DNA of 64,000 bases from Homalodisca vitripennis (GCF_021130785.1 NW_025776855.1:62001-126000); one strand, 5' to 3'; positions 24,090-36,300 are shown, counted from the first letter of the stretch. Notes: generated from the sequence alone by a model not told the origin. Program-made: numbers and translations.

Positions 24090-25960
24090 TTTTAAAAATT
24101 CTATAACATGAAACGTGTAGTAATGTTAAAAAATAATTAGTTAAGGTACAGGAGAGTAGTCACTGTCTACTATGTAATGAGTATGGAAAGATAAATTAGT
24201 GCGAAAACTCTTCTAGTGTTTGGGCAATGGTTTTAACATTGCAGATTGGTTTCGGAAATATTTATAGCCAACATGTTGTTCGTTGCACACAGGTGTTAAT
24301 AAATACATGCGGATCAGTGAAATATGTTTTAAAAGAAAATGAATAATTTTTTATCATCATAATTTTGTAACATACTTTTTAAATATTGTGTTGCTAGTTT
24401 AATAACCTATTGATATAGAACCTTGTTCACCCTAAGTAACTTTGCATTTACAGTTCGCATGCACTGTAATGTAGACTACTTGAAATAGATATATCAGAGC
24501 AAGAACTTTGTTCAAATCTACGAAGGTTTTTTTTTGTTACACATAAACTAAGTAGCAATAACTTGACATATGGAATAGTGTGTCGAGAAGTAAAATCTAA
24601 AATATAACAATTTATCACGTTAAAATTAATGTAAGACAGTTAACAAAACATATTTGTCTCTATAGTAAGTATGTGTTTGTGTAATCAGATAATAAGACTA
24701 GGTTTAATGTCAGTAGTAGTCGTGATGTAAAAAAGCAAGTAAAGATAAAACCCGAAATAAAAATTAAGAGGTGGAACATCCTAATAGTTAACATATTAAT
24801 GCATTTCTTAATACCCATAGAAACAACAAAGAACAGGCATTTCAATGATTTCCGATAAGTTCAAAAGTGTTGTCTACAAAAGTTAATGAACTCATACAAG
24901 TTAGGTTATAGAAGCAGGAACAAGAACAAGTGACGTGGCCAAAAGCTTGATGAGGGCTAGGACTATATTCATTTTTAAATTTATGCTCAAAGTCGTTCAA
25001 CACGCAGGATGTGGAAAATCTACACCAGGAGTACTATGGCCAAGACCAGGATCGAGACAAGGACTTATAGATAAGGTACTTTAGTTATTTACAACAGTTC
25101 AAAGTTTTTTTCTTTAACTATTCTTAGTACCCAAAGCAATTTACATTCTAGTTTTGTAGTTATTAATTACAGCTAAAACTGTGAAACAGTATCCATAAAA
25201 TTATAAAGCGTTTGCAGTTAAGATAATTTCAATTTTTTTTTTTTAATTTTACGAGTTTTTGTTGTTGTTTAGTGATGATTTGTCTTGATTAAAAATAAAT
25301 TTCGAAAAACATTCAGTTAGCATACTGGAACTTGATTTAGGGTTACAAATCCTTTCAGTACTCTAAGAGAACAGGAAGAATCAGTTTACAACAATTTTCG
25401 TAAGCCCAAATGTTTAAATTAATAAGTTCATACATATTTGATAAACAAGGTAAAGATTCCTAAGAGAATTAGTTACTTAAATGTGTCTGTGAGACCTTTT
25501 TAAAGCATTTTAAAGTTTTGTAAATGTTTGAAAATAATTTAAAATTAGTGAATGTTAGTTTATCTAAGATTAAAACTCATAAAGTATTGAGTTAATTTGA
25601 TTAAACTCTATTATTTCTAAAAACGGGATTGTAGAGATATGAGAAGAATTATGGTCTATATCTTTTAATATGTACAATTAGTTGCTGACATCACAACGAG
25701 CGTTTTTTCCCATTTTACAAGAGATTATAAATGTCCTATTTAAAGGATACCATTATAGAAACAACTTATTTGGTTCTATTTTTACCTTTAAAAATTTAAT
25801 TAACACTATTGATAATAACTTAACTCTAAGAAAATTTAAACAATACTATATTTTAAAATACTTGCAGGTTGTTGTTGATATAAAAATTTTAATTAAAATA
25901 CCCCTTGTAAAGTTCCTTCCTTGAACTGCACCGTGTTTAAAGTATATAAAATACTTAAAA
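24090..25960 (+). repeat. Unit copy U6 (long form, pairs with 33.07-36.3 kb)
   Basis: This is the longest readable unit. In order it has: TTAGTTAAGGTACAGGAGAG near 24,139; GTAGACTACTTGAAATAGAT near 24,471; GTAATCAGATAATAAGAC near 24,677; CCCATAGAAACAACAAAG near 24,817; the core module with CCAAGACCAGGATCGAGACA near 25,040; TACCCAAAGCAATTTACATT near 25,129; GAATCAGTTTACAAC near 25,377; and TTCATACATATTTGATAAAC near 25,427. Each has a counterpart in 33,090-36,300. The site near 25,407 (CCAAATGTTTAAATT) is the empty version of the Jockey insertion site at 34.33 kb. Small frames (24,660-24,845; 25,682-25,924) are not conserved in the paralogue. Confidence 0.7.
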
Positions 25961-27664
25961 TAGTCAAACTAACCATGGTTAGAATACATATTAGTATTAA
26001 TAGGAGGCGAGTGCTGTGTCAAAAAACCAGGAAACAAATCGGCTGGAAAATCAGGTGGAAACACTAAAAAGTTTTGTTAAGAAGTGATGAGCCTTAGATG
26101 TGCTACAGTTTATACACAGATACCGGGATAACTGAGGCTCTTGTATATATATATATATGTTTCCACAATACATTTTATTTATACGTACAACTGTAAACAT
26201 CTATCATCATTGAAATAATAGAGTGCAAATTTCAAACCTAATAAAATACACCATTTTCATGCCTACTATAGTAATCACTCAAGCTTAAAGTCATATCAGA
26301 TCTGTTTCCTATTTAACTGCAACATTGTAATCGTCAATTTTAATGGGTAACGAAACGAACTTTGACAATCATGCCAAGTTTATTTTTAGTTTTGTTTTTA
26401 AATAGGTATTAGAAGAACATGAATGTTGTTGTTTTAAAACGTTGTAAGGCTTACAGAAAATATTTGTAACGTTTGTTTCTTATAATTAATTTTAGTGCTT
26501 CACTTGTTATTGTATATTATATTTGGTTCCAAATTATTGAAAACGCGCAAAATGACTTCAAAGGAATATTAGCACTAACTTTATTTTTAGTTTAAGTTAC
26601 GCTACGTTAAAATATTTATCAGATGAGTTAATAGATAGTGTTTTTTTAAATAATTTATAAGCCTTACAGAAAATATTTTTGATATCTGTTTTTAAAATAA
26701 TTTCAGTGCTTGCTTGTTGTTATGTTGTTTTAATGCCCGTGTTACTCAAATTAACTGTTAATTACAAAAGTATTTTTTAACGCCCTTAATTCCAATATTC
26801 CACAATTAGAATGAAAAAAGTGTAACATATCTGGTATCGTTTTTGCAGTAAAAACTGTAGAATAAAAAAGTAAGAATCACCTGTCATTTCATTAATGTAA
26901 AAGAAATACATTTTTGTTACATTTTTCCAATTTAGCACAGCATACTAGTATCACTATCATGTTACCAAACACACCCCAAAATATCAAAAATCAAAACAAA
27001 CTAGCTTCAATAAAATACAAATTTTATTATTGACACTTTTAGGAAACAACTGGGTATAAAATATAAAATCCCAAATGAATTATTTAAAAATGTTCCAAAG
27101 TTACCATTTACATCAAAAAATGCGTTTTAAAACAACAAAATGGCAGGATGTGGATAATTTAAGAGAACCATTTGTATATTATATTATTACGTAAATTACG
27201 TTGAAAACAATGTCAATTATGGACGCTAAATAATATTGTTGGAAACGCCGACTTAACCTCGCGTAGTGCGATGGCAGGAATTTTAGGGGTTACAAATGTC
27301 ATTCAGCTTTATTCATTAAAATTTTGTACAGAAGATTATTCAGTTTCAAATAATTCGCAAATCCTGGTATGATAAATATATCATAATATAGATTATTTTG
27401 TACGAGAATCCAATTCAATTAACTAACCTAATCCAACACTTAACATCAGGGATATCATAATTTTATTAATTTTCACTGGAACTCACTCATCATATAAATC
27501 GTTACCATTAGTAGTGCTTCGGAAGTCACCTTTAGCCGTTTGTCCCAAAGTTAAGTATTAGGGAGGGCTTCTTATAACCTTAGTCTGGTAAAATAAGACT
27601 TTACTTACTTTAATTGATTTAATTAATTTATATGCTTTACTCACTTTACTTACTGTACTTACTT
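25961..27664. other. AT-rich DNA; short TA repeat
   Basis: A (TA)7-8 tract lies near 26,143. A loose repeat of ACTTTACTTACT words at 27,598-27,665 lies directly next to the tail of the CR1-like element. No gene is seen. Confidence 0.45.
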
Positions 27665-27677
27665 TATACGCGTCAAG

Positions 27678-30600
27678 TCAAGTCAAGTCTTTTATTGCCG
27701 TTGATAATAATACAATTATGTGGCAAAGGTCATACCGAATAAATCTAAAATTTTTACATTCGTTCACAATACCACATTCAGACATAAAATCGTTACATTC
27801 ATCCATACCACTTACTCGCCAATTCCCTCCACCGCCAACTCGTAACGTGTCAGTCACGTTATAGAATTGGAGGTCGTCGACGCTATAGAATGCTTTAGAT
27901 GCTAAAAAGCGCTTCAGACGAGTTTTTAACGCCTTGGGCGTTTGTACGTTTTTCATGGAATCAGGCAAACTGTTGATGAAACGGACACCTGCCTGCGAGG
28001 GCAGGTGTTCATAAACCACCGTTCTGTGTCGCCCAGAACGGTAGTTGTCTCTGCCTCTCGTTTCATATTCATGCACGTCACGGCCCCTAGTCAGGGCACA
28101 TTTTGACTAACAGAATAAAACTGCCTCCAAGATATAGAGACATGGCAGAGTCAACAGCTGCAATTTTTTGAAAGCAGGTCTGCACGACTCTCTGAAGTTC
28201 ATGTTGGCGATTGTTCTGATCGCTTTCTTTTGAAGCCTGAAAACTCTCAAAATTTGATTGTTTGAACAAGCTCCCGCACAAAATCACTCCGTAGGAAAGG
28301 TGTGGGTAAATCAAGCCGTAATACGCCGCCATCAGCACCTGACTTGGGCAGTATTTGGCTAAAGATCTTAAAACATAAACGCCAGATGCTAATTTTGAAC
28401 AAACTGAATCAATGTGAACATTCCATGTCAAACCTCGATCAAGGTATATACCAAGGAATTTTGAGGAGTAAACCTTATTCTAATGTGGAGTCTCCCAGCA
28501 TGACGGAAGGTCCACACCCAACGTCCATTGACCGCAGGGCGAAATTCAGAAAATTAGATTTTGTGGAATTTGTTGTCAGGTTGAGGCTATGAAAGTGTTG
28601 AACGCAGTTGTTAAGGTCAACAAAAGCTTTTTGTTCCAAAACTTCTTTTGATTTTTCGTTAAAACAGAGAGTCGTGTCATCAGCATACTGCACGAGATTT
28701 CCGTACAGAAGTGATGACTCGATGTCATTGACATAGACCAAAAAAAGGATTGGACTGAGGATGGAGCCTTGGGGAACTCCATATCTCAAATCCAATGGAC
28801 TTGAAAGGTGATTTGTAATTTGGACAGTCTGTGTTCTACGACTTAGAAATGATTTAATCCATAGCAGGGGCACACCTCGAATGCCATGAGATTCAAGTTT
28901 GTCAAGAAGTGTATTATGGTCAACACAGTCGAATGCTTTGGATAAGTCGAGAAACACACTTATGGTGAGATTCCGACACTCAAACCCCTCAACAACCATT
29001 TCGACCAGACTCACCACAGCGTCTACCGTCGATTTTCCCGTTCTGAAGCCAAATTGGTCTTCAGAGAGCTGGTTGTGTTTGCTAAGAAAACAAAGCATTC
29101 TTGTCAAAAATAGTTTTTCGAAAATCTTGCTCACAGTTGGCAAAATAGAGACAGGCCGATAATTGTTAAGGGAGCATGGGTCATCTTTTTTGAAAATGGG
29201 GTGTACTTTAGCATTTTTCAGGAGGGAGGGGAAAACTCCTGTTTTGAAAAGACAGATTTACCAATTGAGTCAGAGGGCTCACAATATGCTTGGCACATTT
29301 TTTCAAAATCCACATCGACAATAAATTTAGATCGGTTGATTTTTTGGCCGGGAGCTGCTGAATAATTTTTTCCAACTCTTCCTCAAGTACATGTGCCAGT
29401 ATCATTGATTCTACTGGACTACGTCTTCGCGTGTGAGTAACCTGGGGCTCTGACGGTCGAGGATCTCGCCCACAAGCAACAGACGCAAAAAATCTATTAA
29501 ACTCGTGGGCGATCTCAGCTTCATCCTGCACCAAGGTATCTCCAATTTTAATTTTGATCTGTTTGTGAGCTTTATTTTTATTGTTAATAATGTCCCAAAC
29601 AGTTTTAGAAACATTTTTAGAAGAAAGAATTTTTTTTGAGACATCATATGATTTTGCGGCTTGGATCACTTTTCGGTAAATTCTTTTGTAGTTTCGGTAA
29701 TAAATTTTGAAATTTTCATTTGAATCTGATCTATAAATTTCGGAAAGGAATTTTAGTTTATCTCTTGAAACCAATATTCCTTTCGTGATCCAAGTATTTC
29801 TTGTCTTTTTTTGACATATTTTAATTGTTTTTGTAGGACAGCAAAGATTTAGATGGAAATTTAGGCAATTATTGAATGCCTGGAACTGATGTTCTACAGT
29901 TTGGCTTGAATTTAGAAAATGCCATTGTTCTTTAAAAAGAGAGGCGTTTAGGAGAGCAATGTTGCTAGGCCTTATGTCTCTTATTGTTTTGTTAATTTTG
30001 GGCTCCCTCTCGATTTGTTGTCCTGTAATTATAGCCTCTTGGCCATAATGATCCGCGATTGCTGTGTTGATCACGGACACTTCGACATTTGGGAGATTTT
30101 AAATTACATTGTCGATAGCAGATTGTGTTGTTGGCGTCACTCTCATTGGAGTTTTGACCAGCAACTCCAAGCCAAAGCATTGTAGCATATCGACAAAGCG
30201 TTTAGTCGACGGATGAGTTTGGTTCATCGCATCGTGAGTTAAAATCACCCATCAGAACGAAGTTCAGTTGCTGGGTAGTCAATTCTGTCAGCAATGCTTC
30301 AAATTTTGACATGAAAACATCTTCGTTCCCGTTGGGAGACCTATAAACGCCAACGACGATTAATTTTGACTTTTTTGTGTAAATTTTGACTCCAACTGCT
30401 TCAAAATCTTTTTCCACGGTTTCCTTGACTGGAAAAAGGTTGAACTTAAAATTTTCCTTCATAAAAATCTCGACACCCCCTCCTTTGGAGAGTTGTCTAC
30501 AGAATGCGTTGGCCAAAGTGAAATTTGGAATTTTGCAGAGGGCAATGTTTCTGTCGGTGAAACCGTTTTCGGTCACAACGAGGATATCTGTTTTTTTCGT

Positions 30601-30733
30601 CCTCACAAATGAGTTGCAGTTCTTCCAGTTTGTTTCTCGCTGATTGGGCGTTTTGGTGAAGCAGTCGGACTGAATTGTATTGATTAAGAAATTTTGAAGT
30701 GGTTGTTTGTTTTGATGGAGAGGTGTCTGTCAA
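27678..30733 (-). pseudogene. CR1-like ORF2: endonuclease-reverse transcriptase, frameshifted
   Basis: The protein would nick target DNA and copy its own RNA. Endonuclease: NSVRLLHQNAQSARNKLEEL (30,680), TDILVVTENGFTD (30,590), VVGVYRSPNGNEDVF (30,360) and LMGDFNSR (30,250), the phosphodiesterase-fold GDFN motif. RT palm in the 222-codon frame 28,475-29,143: FGFRTGKST (residues 31-39), FLDLSKAFDCVDHN (64-77), GVPQGSILSPILF (122-134) and catalytic YADD (153-156). The thumb follows at 28,087-28,431 ([13 protein letters not shown]), and the C-terminus (RGRDNYRSGRHRTVVYEHLP) at 27,678-28,076. Breaks are near 30,600, near 30,200, a stop near 30,100, near 29,225, near 28,475, and between the last two pieces. 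All catalytic motifs survive but no continuous frame does, so it is recently dead. Confidence 0.9.
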
Positions 30734-31850
30734 TTTAGTCTGTTGTTGGCAAGTGGAGTCCCTAACAAAACAGTTTGGTGTGAAATGTTTGCATCATGCA
30801 GTTGTGTTTGTGGAGGCGCAGGCTGTCCCGGACCTCCCGGTGTAGAAGGTACTCTGACCACCTCCGCGTACGTGAGTAGCTGGAGACCAGATGACCGCCG
30901 AGGGGCAAAACAGAATTCCTTGTGAGTAGCAGCAGACGTCGGCAAGATGGGGGGAGAGCCGGCCACTGCTGGGGCAGTCACTAGGAGTGGTGGTGGAGAA
31001 CGCGTCTCAAGTCTTGCACCGGCAGAACCCGGGAGTACGAGGCCGCCCACGATCATCCTCGCCAGTAGTTTCTTCCCCGCATTGAAAGATGCTGACCGTG
31101 TCTCGTGAAATAACTACGGCCGATGTCATTGAAGTTTATGACACGGATGTTGTGTCGGATTGCCAGTTCTACAATGTAGGCATTCACGAGCACGGTCTCA
31201 TCGTGGATAGGGTGGTTTGGTTTCAGATCGTGACGGCGTGGAAGGGTGGTTAGAACGATCTCGGTGTCTTTTGATCGGGACGTGATGTATGTCTCTAGGT
31301 GACGGTAGATATTTTGCTGCTTGCCCACTGCCAGGTCATTGGTGCCAGCGATCAACACCTCACAGCGCGTTCCGGGTCGAGGGGATGTTTGGTCCGAGTT
31401 TATAACGTCAAGCAACTTTGCGCCTGGCAGACACACGCCATCAACTGAGGTTCCAGGGGCGGTCAAGTCACTCACCAGTCCAGCGATGTGACGGGTGTGG
31501 CTGTCACCTCTGATAATTATTGATTTACGAGTAAAATGAGTGCTATGATTTAGAGAAGGTTGCCTGTTAATGGTGAGATTTGTTCTTTTTCTTATCTGTT
31601 TTTACATTTTGATATGTTTTGTTGGATTGGCGATTCGGTGGTATTTGTTTTTCATGTGATAGAATTTGGAATTTATTATGTATAGGTATTGTTAACGATT
31701 GTTTATTACTTTTGTTGTTTTTATTTTTAATTTTAACTTTGGCCCATTTCTCTTCAGATTGAAAACTTGAAACCTTGCACGAAGTTTGCTGATGTTTTAA
31801 GCACTGATTTTCTGCTTCTAGAACTTCTATGAAAGATACACGATAAATAA
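30730..31850 (-). pseudogene. CR1-like ORF1 with SGNH/GDSL-type esterase domain
   Basis: The minus-strand translation upstream of ORF2 shows the blocks of an SGNH hydrolase: IIIRGDSHTRHIAGLV near 31,520-31,475 (block I with the nucleophile serine in GDSH), LIAGTNDLAVGKQ near 31,345 (GxND block III), and FTRHGQHLSMRG near 31,100 (catalytic D/H-type block V). Upstream is a Lys/Asn-rich N-terminus (WAKVKIKNKNNKSNKQ near 31,745). Downstream is a Pro/Ala/Gly-rich tail (SPPPLLVTAPAVAGSPP near 30,985) running to about 30,730. In CR1 elements an esterase ORF1 is thought to act in membrane or RNP handling; here that is inference. One-base frame breaks occur near 31,590 and near 31,073, so it is not translatable as one protein. 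Confidence 0.8.
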
Positions 31851-31879
31851 AGATAAATAAAGATTTTATAAGGCGCTAA

Positions 31880-32640
31880 TAAAAATGCACACTAAATTTG
31901 AAGTTTATTTCTAACGTGACCACTGTAAATTCAAAGTAAGTTGGGAATAAAAAAGTAATTTAAAGTTTATAATCCTCTATTAAACTATAAAAAAGGCATT
32001 CAAATGGGTACATTTTTACAGGAAACTTTATAAAATTCAACTTTTACACTATGGCTACCAGGAGTACTAGCAAGTACAACACACTGAGCTCTTAACTTCT
32101 GGTAGCCAACATGTTCAACTCTGGATCTTTATATCATTATAACATATACCAAGCATTTAAAATTTGTCATTACAAAAGTGAGGCCGATTCCCTCTTAAGA
32201 CTTTTCACGCCTATTCATAAGGGTCACTGGCCTACGCGAAGTTCTTCTCATACAAAAAATGGAGGAGAATCAACGAATACAAGGCCGATGGCACTGACAA
32301 TAAGTACCGTCACACAAGGACTTTTAAAGTGTGCTAACTCTAGCTTAGTTCCAGTCTCAAATCTTTGACTGTGCTGTGATCAGCTCTATCAATCATCGTA
32401 TGTGGACATAAAACATATACGAACAGTGAAACGGATATACATATAGACAGAGAGACATATAGACATACAGATGGAAAGGAATGAAATAATTCAGTGAAAG
32501 CAGTTTTACCAGTGCGAATTTTTAAGTTTCATCAATGTTATAGTAACGGGGAACTAATTATACAGTATTTGTCATTTTAACATTTTACACACATATATCA
32601 CACCATGCGCCCGTGATTTAAATTAGAAATCAGAAAAAAC
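31880..32640 (+). repeat. Dispersed block, copy 1 (pairs with 60.9-61.6 kb)
   Basis: Matches to 60,940-61,610 include ACACTGAGCTCTTAACTTCT (61-kb copy: AGACTGAGCTTTTAACATCT), TGGTAGCCAACATGTTCAAC near 32,101, CCGATTCCCTCTTAAGAC near 32,183, GGAGGAGAATCAACGAATAC near 32,262, GGCCGATGGCACTGACAATA near 32,283, and a run of ATAGACAGAGAGACATATAG words. An 85-codon frame at 32,111-32,368 is not conserved in the other copy. No function is recognised. Confidence 0.65.
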
Positions 32641-33069
32641 CTCTTGAAATGTTGTAATTAAAGCACGTTGTTGTCAGTAGATATGAACAGTAAATTGTTT
32701 TTTAAAATTAATATAAGTGTAGACTATCGACTACATTTGCAAGTAATTTTGTATTTATATTTATATACTTTAGTCATGCAACTGATAATCAAGATTGGTA
32801 GAATAATGTAATTGAAACTTCTAATATCTTTATTAAATTGAAGTTGTTTCTTAATAAAAAGATGGGAATACAGTTGCTAAAATCCTTTACGTATTGTGCG
32901 GATATCGTCAAAGACCTCTTTAAGCCCGAAGACGAGTATATAACAGAATACTATTTTAAATTATTCTAATGTGTTTATATTTATACTGAGAAATAAATTA
33001 TGTATTTTTAAATATGCTTCATAGTTTTCCTTTTTATATTCAAACCATAAAAATGCTACTGCGGAAACT
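32641..33069. other. AT-rich spacer
   Basis: Nothing recognised. There is no open frame above chance length. Confidence 0.5.
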
Positions 33070-36000
33070 TGCTTAATAATAATAAAACTATATTTAGTTA
33101 AAGTACAGGGAAGTAATCAATGGGACAACCCTACTAGTGTTAGGGTAGTAGTTTGAACATTGGAGACTGGTTATGAAAACAGTTGTAGCCTTCAGTATAT
33201 CAATCTTGTACTCGACATGATAATTAAAAATAAATAACACAGACTAATTGAAGATTTTATGAAATGTATTTATTCTCCACCATCTCACCAGATTTTCAAG
33301 TAATTGTTTAATTATTAAATAACTTGTCAAAATAGTATTTTGTTTTCCCTAAAGCGCTACATAATTTCAGGTTAAATGTGCTGTATTGCAGACTACTTGA
33401 ACTGATATATTAATGCGAAAGCTTTGAACAAATCTACGCAAGTTCTTTTAGTTGCAGATATACTAATAATTAATAACAAGAAATATCTAATACTGTCCCT
33501 GGATATTGTACCTGAACAATAATAATCTATTATATACACGATATTGTAAGACAAGTAACAGAAATTGTTTGTCTCTATTGTTTTTATCTGTATGGGTAAT
33601 CAGATAACAAGGAAGGTTTAATGTTAGTATAATGTATACAATCACGTGAAGGTGAAAACCAAAATAAATAGAAACAGGTGAAACATATACAACAAGGTAA
33701 ATAATAATATTTTTGTAATATCCATAGAAACAACAAAGGACATGTAATTAAATGTTTTTCGATACGTAGAAAAGTTGTTTACAGAAGTCGTTAAACTCAC
33801 ACCACATTGGTTTGGAGGAGCCCACCTCCTTGCGTGAGACAATTGCTATTAGGCTAAAAGCTTGATAAGGGCCGGGAGTCTTTTCGTAATTCAGTATAAT
33901 AAGTAAAGTCGTTAGACACGCAAGACGTGGAAAATCTACACCGGGATACGTCCAGTACTACGGCAAAGACCAGGCACGAGACAAGGACTTATAGATGAGT
34001 TACTTTAATTATTCACAATTCAAAGTTTTTGTCTAACTATTCTTCTTACCCAAAGTAGTTTAAATCTTAGATTTAGCGATTAATAATTACAGAAAAACAC
34101 ATTGAAACAGTTCCTTGTAATAATGTAATTATTAACAGAATTTTAATCTTTAAGGAAATTTAAAATTATTTTATAGTATTTTGTAGTGAATTTTATCTTA
34201 ATCAACAAATAACTTTCTTATATTTTGTTACCAAACTGAAAAGACCCCTGGTGTATTGATTTAAATCATTTAAGTACTCTAAGTTTACAGAAAGAATCAG
34301 TTTACAATCAAATTCAAAATCACATCTAAATGTCCAAGTCCAAGTCGCTGAAGGAGAAGGTCCGGAGGTGGAGAGAGCTGCGGAGCAGCCGGAAAATCCT
34401 GCCAGGCAATGGAGACGATGACAGCTTGAAGAGCAGTCCCTCGTGCCACACCTTGTCGAAGGCTTTGCTCACGTCTATCAGGATCGAAGTGGAGTGGTGC
34501 TTCCTTCCTAAAGCTCCGGTGATGTTGTTCAGGACTCTGCGAAGCTGAAGGGTGGTGGAGTGGCCGGTGCGGAAGCCGAATTTTTCTGTCCTGATAGTCG
34601 TGAAGAACTCCTCAGGGAATCTCGCCAAGACGATCTTCTCCAGAATCTTGGAGAGCACAGGCAGGAGGGACATCGGCCTGTGGTTCTCCGGGAAGAGAAG
34701 GTCCTTGCCGGGCTTGGGTATCATGATCACCTTGGCATCCTTCCAGGTGGTCGGGAAGTGAGCCAGGCGTAGGCATGAGTTGAAGATGGAGGTGATCGTG
34801 ACGATCACCCAAGCCGGCAGGTTCTTCAATGCTGGAGTTCCTAAGGAGTCCGGGCCAGGGGCCTTCTTCGGGCGAAGGCGGCGAATGTGATCTTGCACTT
34901 CAAGTGTAGTCACAGTGGGCAGTAGGTCGTCTTCGTCAGGTTGGCATTCCTCCAGGAAGTTTTTCAATCATTTCGCACTTGTCCTCGTCGTAGACATCCA
35001 TCTAGTCCAAGTCCAAGTCACTGTGACTGTGGGGGGGGGTGGATCCCCCACATCTTTCAAGGCCTCTGCCGGTTAGGCTTTTGCCTTGTGTCTCGAGGGT
35101 CAAAGCCCTAGTAGCTTTCACTACCTGTCAGTGGGGTGAAGTGTCGTGGTGCAGTCGAAGTTGTAGTCGCTGTCATCAGTCATCCATGGGAAGACGCAGT
35201 TGGGGGACCTCCTGGGCGCGAAGCTCACTGATGTGATCCCACGGTGAGGACTCTGCAGCTTCCTCAAGGCTCGATGTCAGGCCTTCTACAAGCTCCTGAT
35301 GGTAGGGACGTTGGACGAAGCCCTGACTACGGTGTTCCTCACGAACCAGGGCGACCCAGTGGCCCGCCGGAGACACACGCTCTAGACAGCGAGCAACTGC
35401 CTCCTTGCGGCCTTGCAGGTGAGGTGGTACTACGCTGGGGCCGCATATGTGAGCACTGGTCGTATCAGAGCCGTGTAGAGCAGGACCTTCGTCCTGGTCG
35501 GTAGCTTCGTGGAGTTGAGCAGGGGGCCGATGCTGCCGAAGCCCTTCCTCGCTTGGCCACAGATCCTCTTGACGTGGGGTGTGAAGGTCAGCTTGGAGTC
35601 CAGGAGTACCCCCAGGTACTTGACTGAAGTCTTCCACGGTATGTCGTCGCCGTCGTGTGACAGGTGACGGCCGTCCGCTTGTCTCCTTGTCCTTTTGAAG
35701 TTTATGGCTTCAAATTTGTCAACGTTGACCTTGATCCTCCACTTGGTCAACCAGGGCTCCAGTAGGTGCAGCTGCCCCTGGATGTAGAACCCAGCTATCC
35801 TCAGGTTGGCAGAAGTGGCCATGAGGAGCGCATCGTCCGCGTACAGGGAGAGCTGCACTCTGGGAGTGACCGGAAAGTCGTTTGTGTACCAAAGGTACAG
35901 GATATAAATGTTTATAGGTCCTTTCATACATATTTGATAAATAGTGTAAAGATTACTTAGAGAATTAGTTGGTTAAATATGCCAGAGAGACATCTTTTAG

Positions 36001-36300
36001 GCATTTTATTGTAGTGAAATATTAAAAATAATTTGAAAATAGTGAATTCTAGTTGACTTAGGAACAAAATTAATAACTTAATTACATTTACTTGTTTAAA
36101 CTGAAAAAATAAATAGGGGTAATGTAGAAATTGGAGGAGAAATACGGTCTATAAATTTTTACTTATCTAATTAATTGCTGAAATTACCACCAGATTTCTT
36201 TTTAAGTTTACAAGACTATTGAAGTAATACAGCCATAGAAATAACTTATTAGAACCCATTTTCGCCTTTATTACTTTTTTACAATTAATAATAATATTAC
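33070..36300 (+). repeat. Unit copy U7 (long form, interrupted by a Jockey insertion)
   Basis: Collinear with 24,090-25,960 at an offset of about 9.0 kb: TTAGTTAAAGTACAGGGAAG near 33,095, GCAGACTACTTGAACTGATA near 33,389, GGGTAATCAGATAACAAGG near 33,594, TCCATAGAAACAACAAAGGA near 33,721, core module with AAGACCAGGCACGAGACAAG near 33,967, ACCCAAAGTAGTTTAAATC near 34,049, and GAATCAGTTTACAATC near 34,295. After the 1.57-kb insertion, TTTCATACATATTTGATAAA resumes at about 35,922. A further partial copy of the last modules lies at 36,478-36,600. Confidence 0.7.
34334..35904 (-). mobile_element. Jockey-type retrotransposon insertion with swapped halves
   Basis: Both parts read on the minus strand but in the wrong order. 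The upstream part (35,904-35,004) carries the C-terminal half: LYADDALLMATSANL, KYLGVLLDSKLTFTPHVKRI and ALIRPVLTYAAPA, with a nonsense codon after APA, then the 3' UTR and an AAGTCC-type tail (AGTCCAAGTCCAAGTC at 35,004-35,019). The downstream part (35,003-34,334) carries the N-terminal half: PKKAPGPDSLGTPALKNLPA, NHRPMSLLPVLSKILEKI, FGFRTGHSTTLQ and LIDVSKAFDKVWHEGLL, then jumps directly to the same tail (SDLDLDI in translation). TAAATGT flanks the whole at 34,327-34,333 and 35,905-35,911, so it probably arrived in one event. The 52.3-kb copy shows the normal order. Confidence 0.88.

Larger units (their letters stand above)
27665..31860 (-). mobile_element. Nearly full-length CR1-like non-LTR retrotransposon
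   Basis: The element is about 4.2 kb and reads on the minus strand: ORF1 with an SGNH-esterase domain, then ORF2 with endonuclease and reverse transcriptase, then a short 3' UTR ending in a tandem tail (TCAAG units on the + strand, 27,669-27,681). The 5' limit is set roughly where coding sequence fades, near GATAAATAAAGATAAATAAAG at about 31,835-31,860. I could not define a target-site duplication. Two shorter family members lie at 1,873-2,313 and 22,055-22,265. An esterase-type ORF1 is known for CR1-group elements; exact clade placement needs a phylogeny. Confidence 0.85.

Noticed and set aside
30386..30925. Plus-strand frames over the CR1-like element
   Set aside because: Antisense to the endonuclease and ORF1 tail, which carry family motifs on the minus strand.
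34330..35236. Plus-strand frames of 60-86 codons over the Jockey fragment
   Set aside because: They are antisense shadows of the reverse transcriptase sequence on the minus strand.
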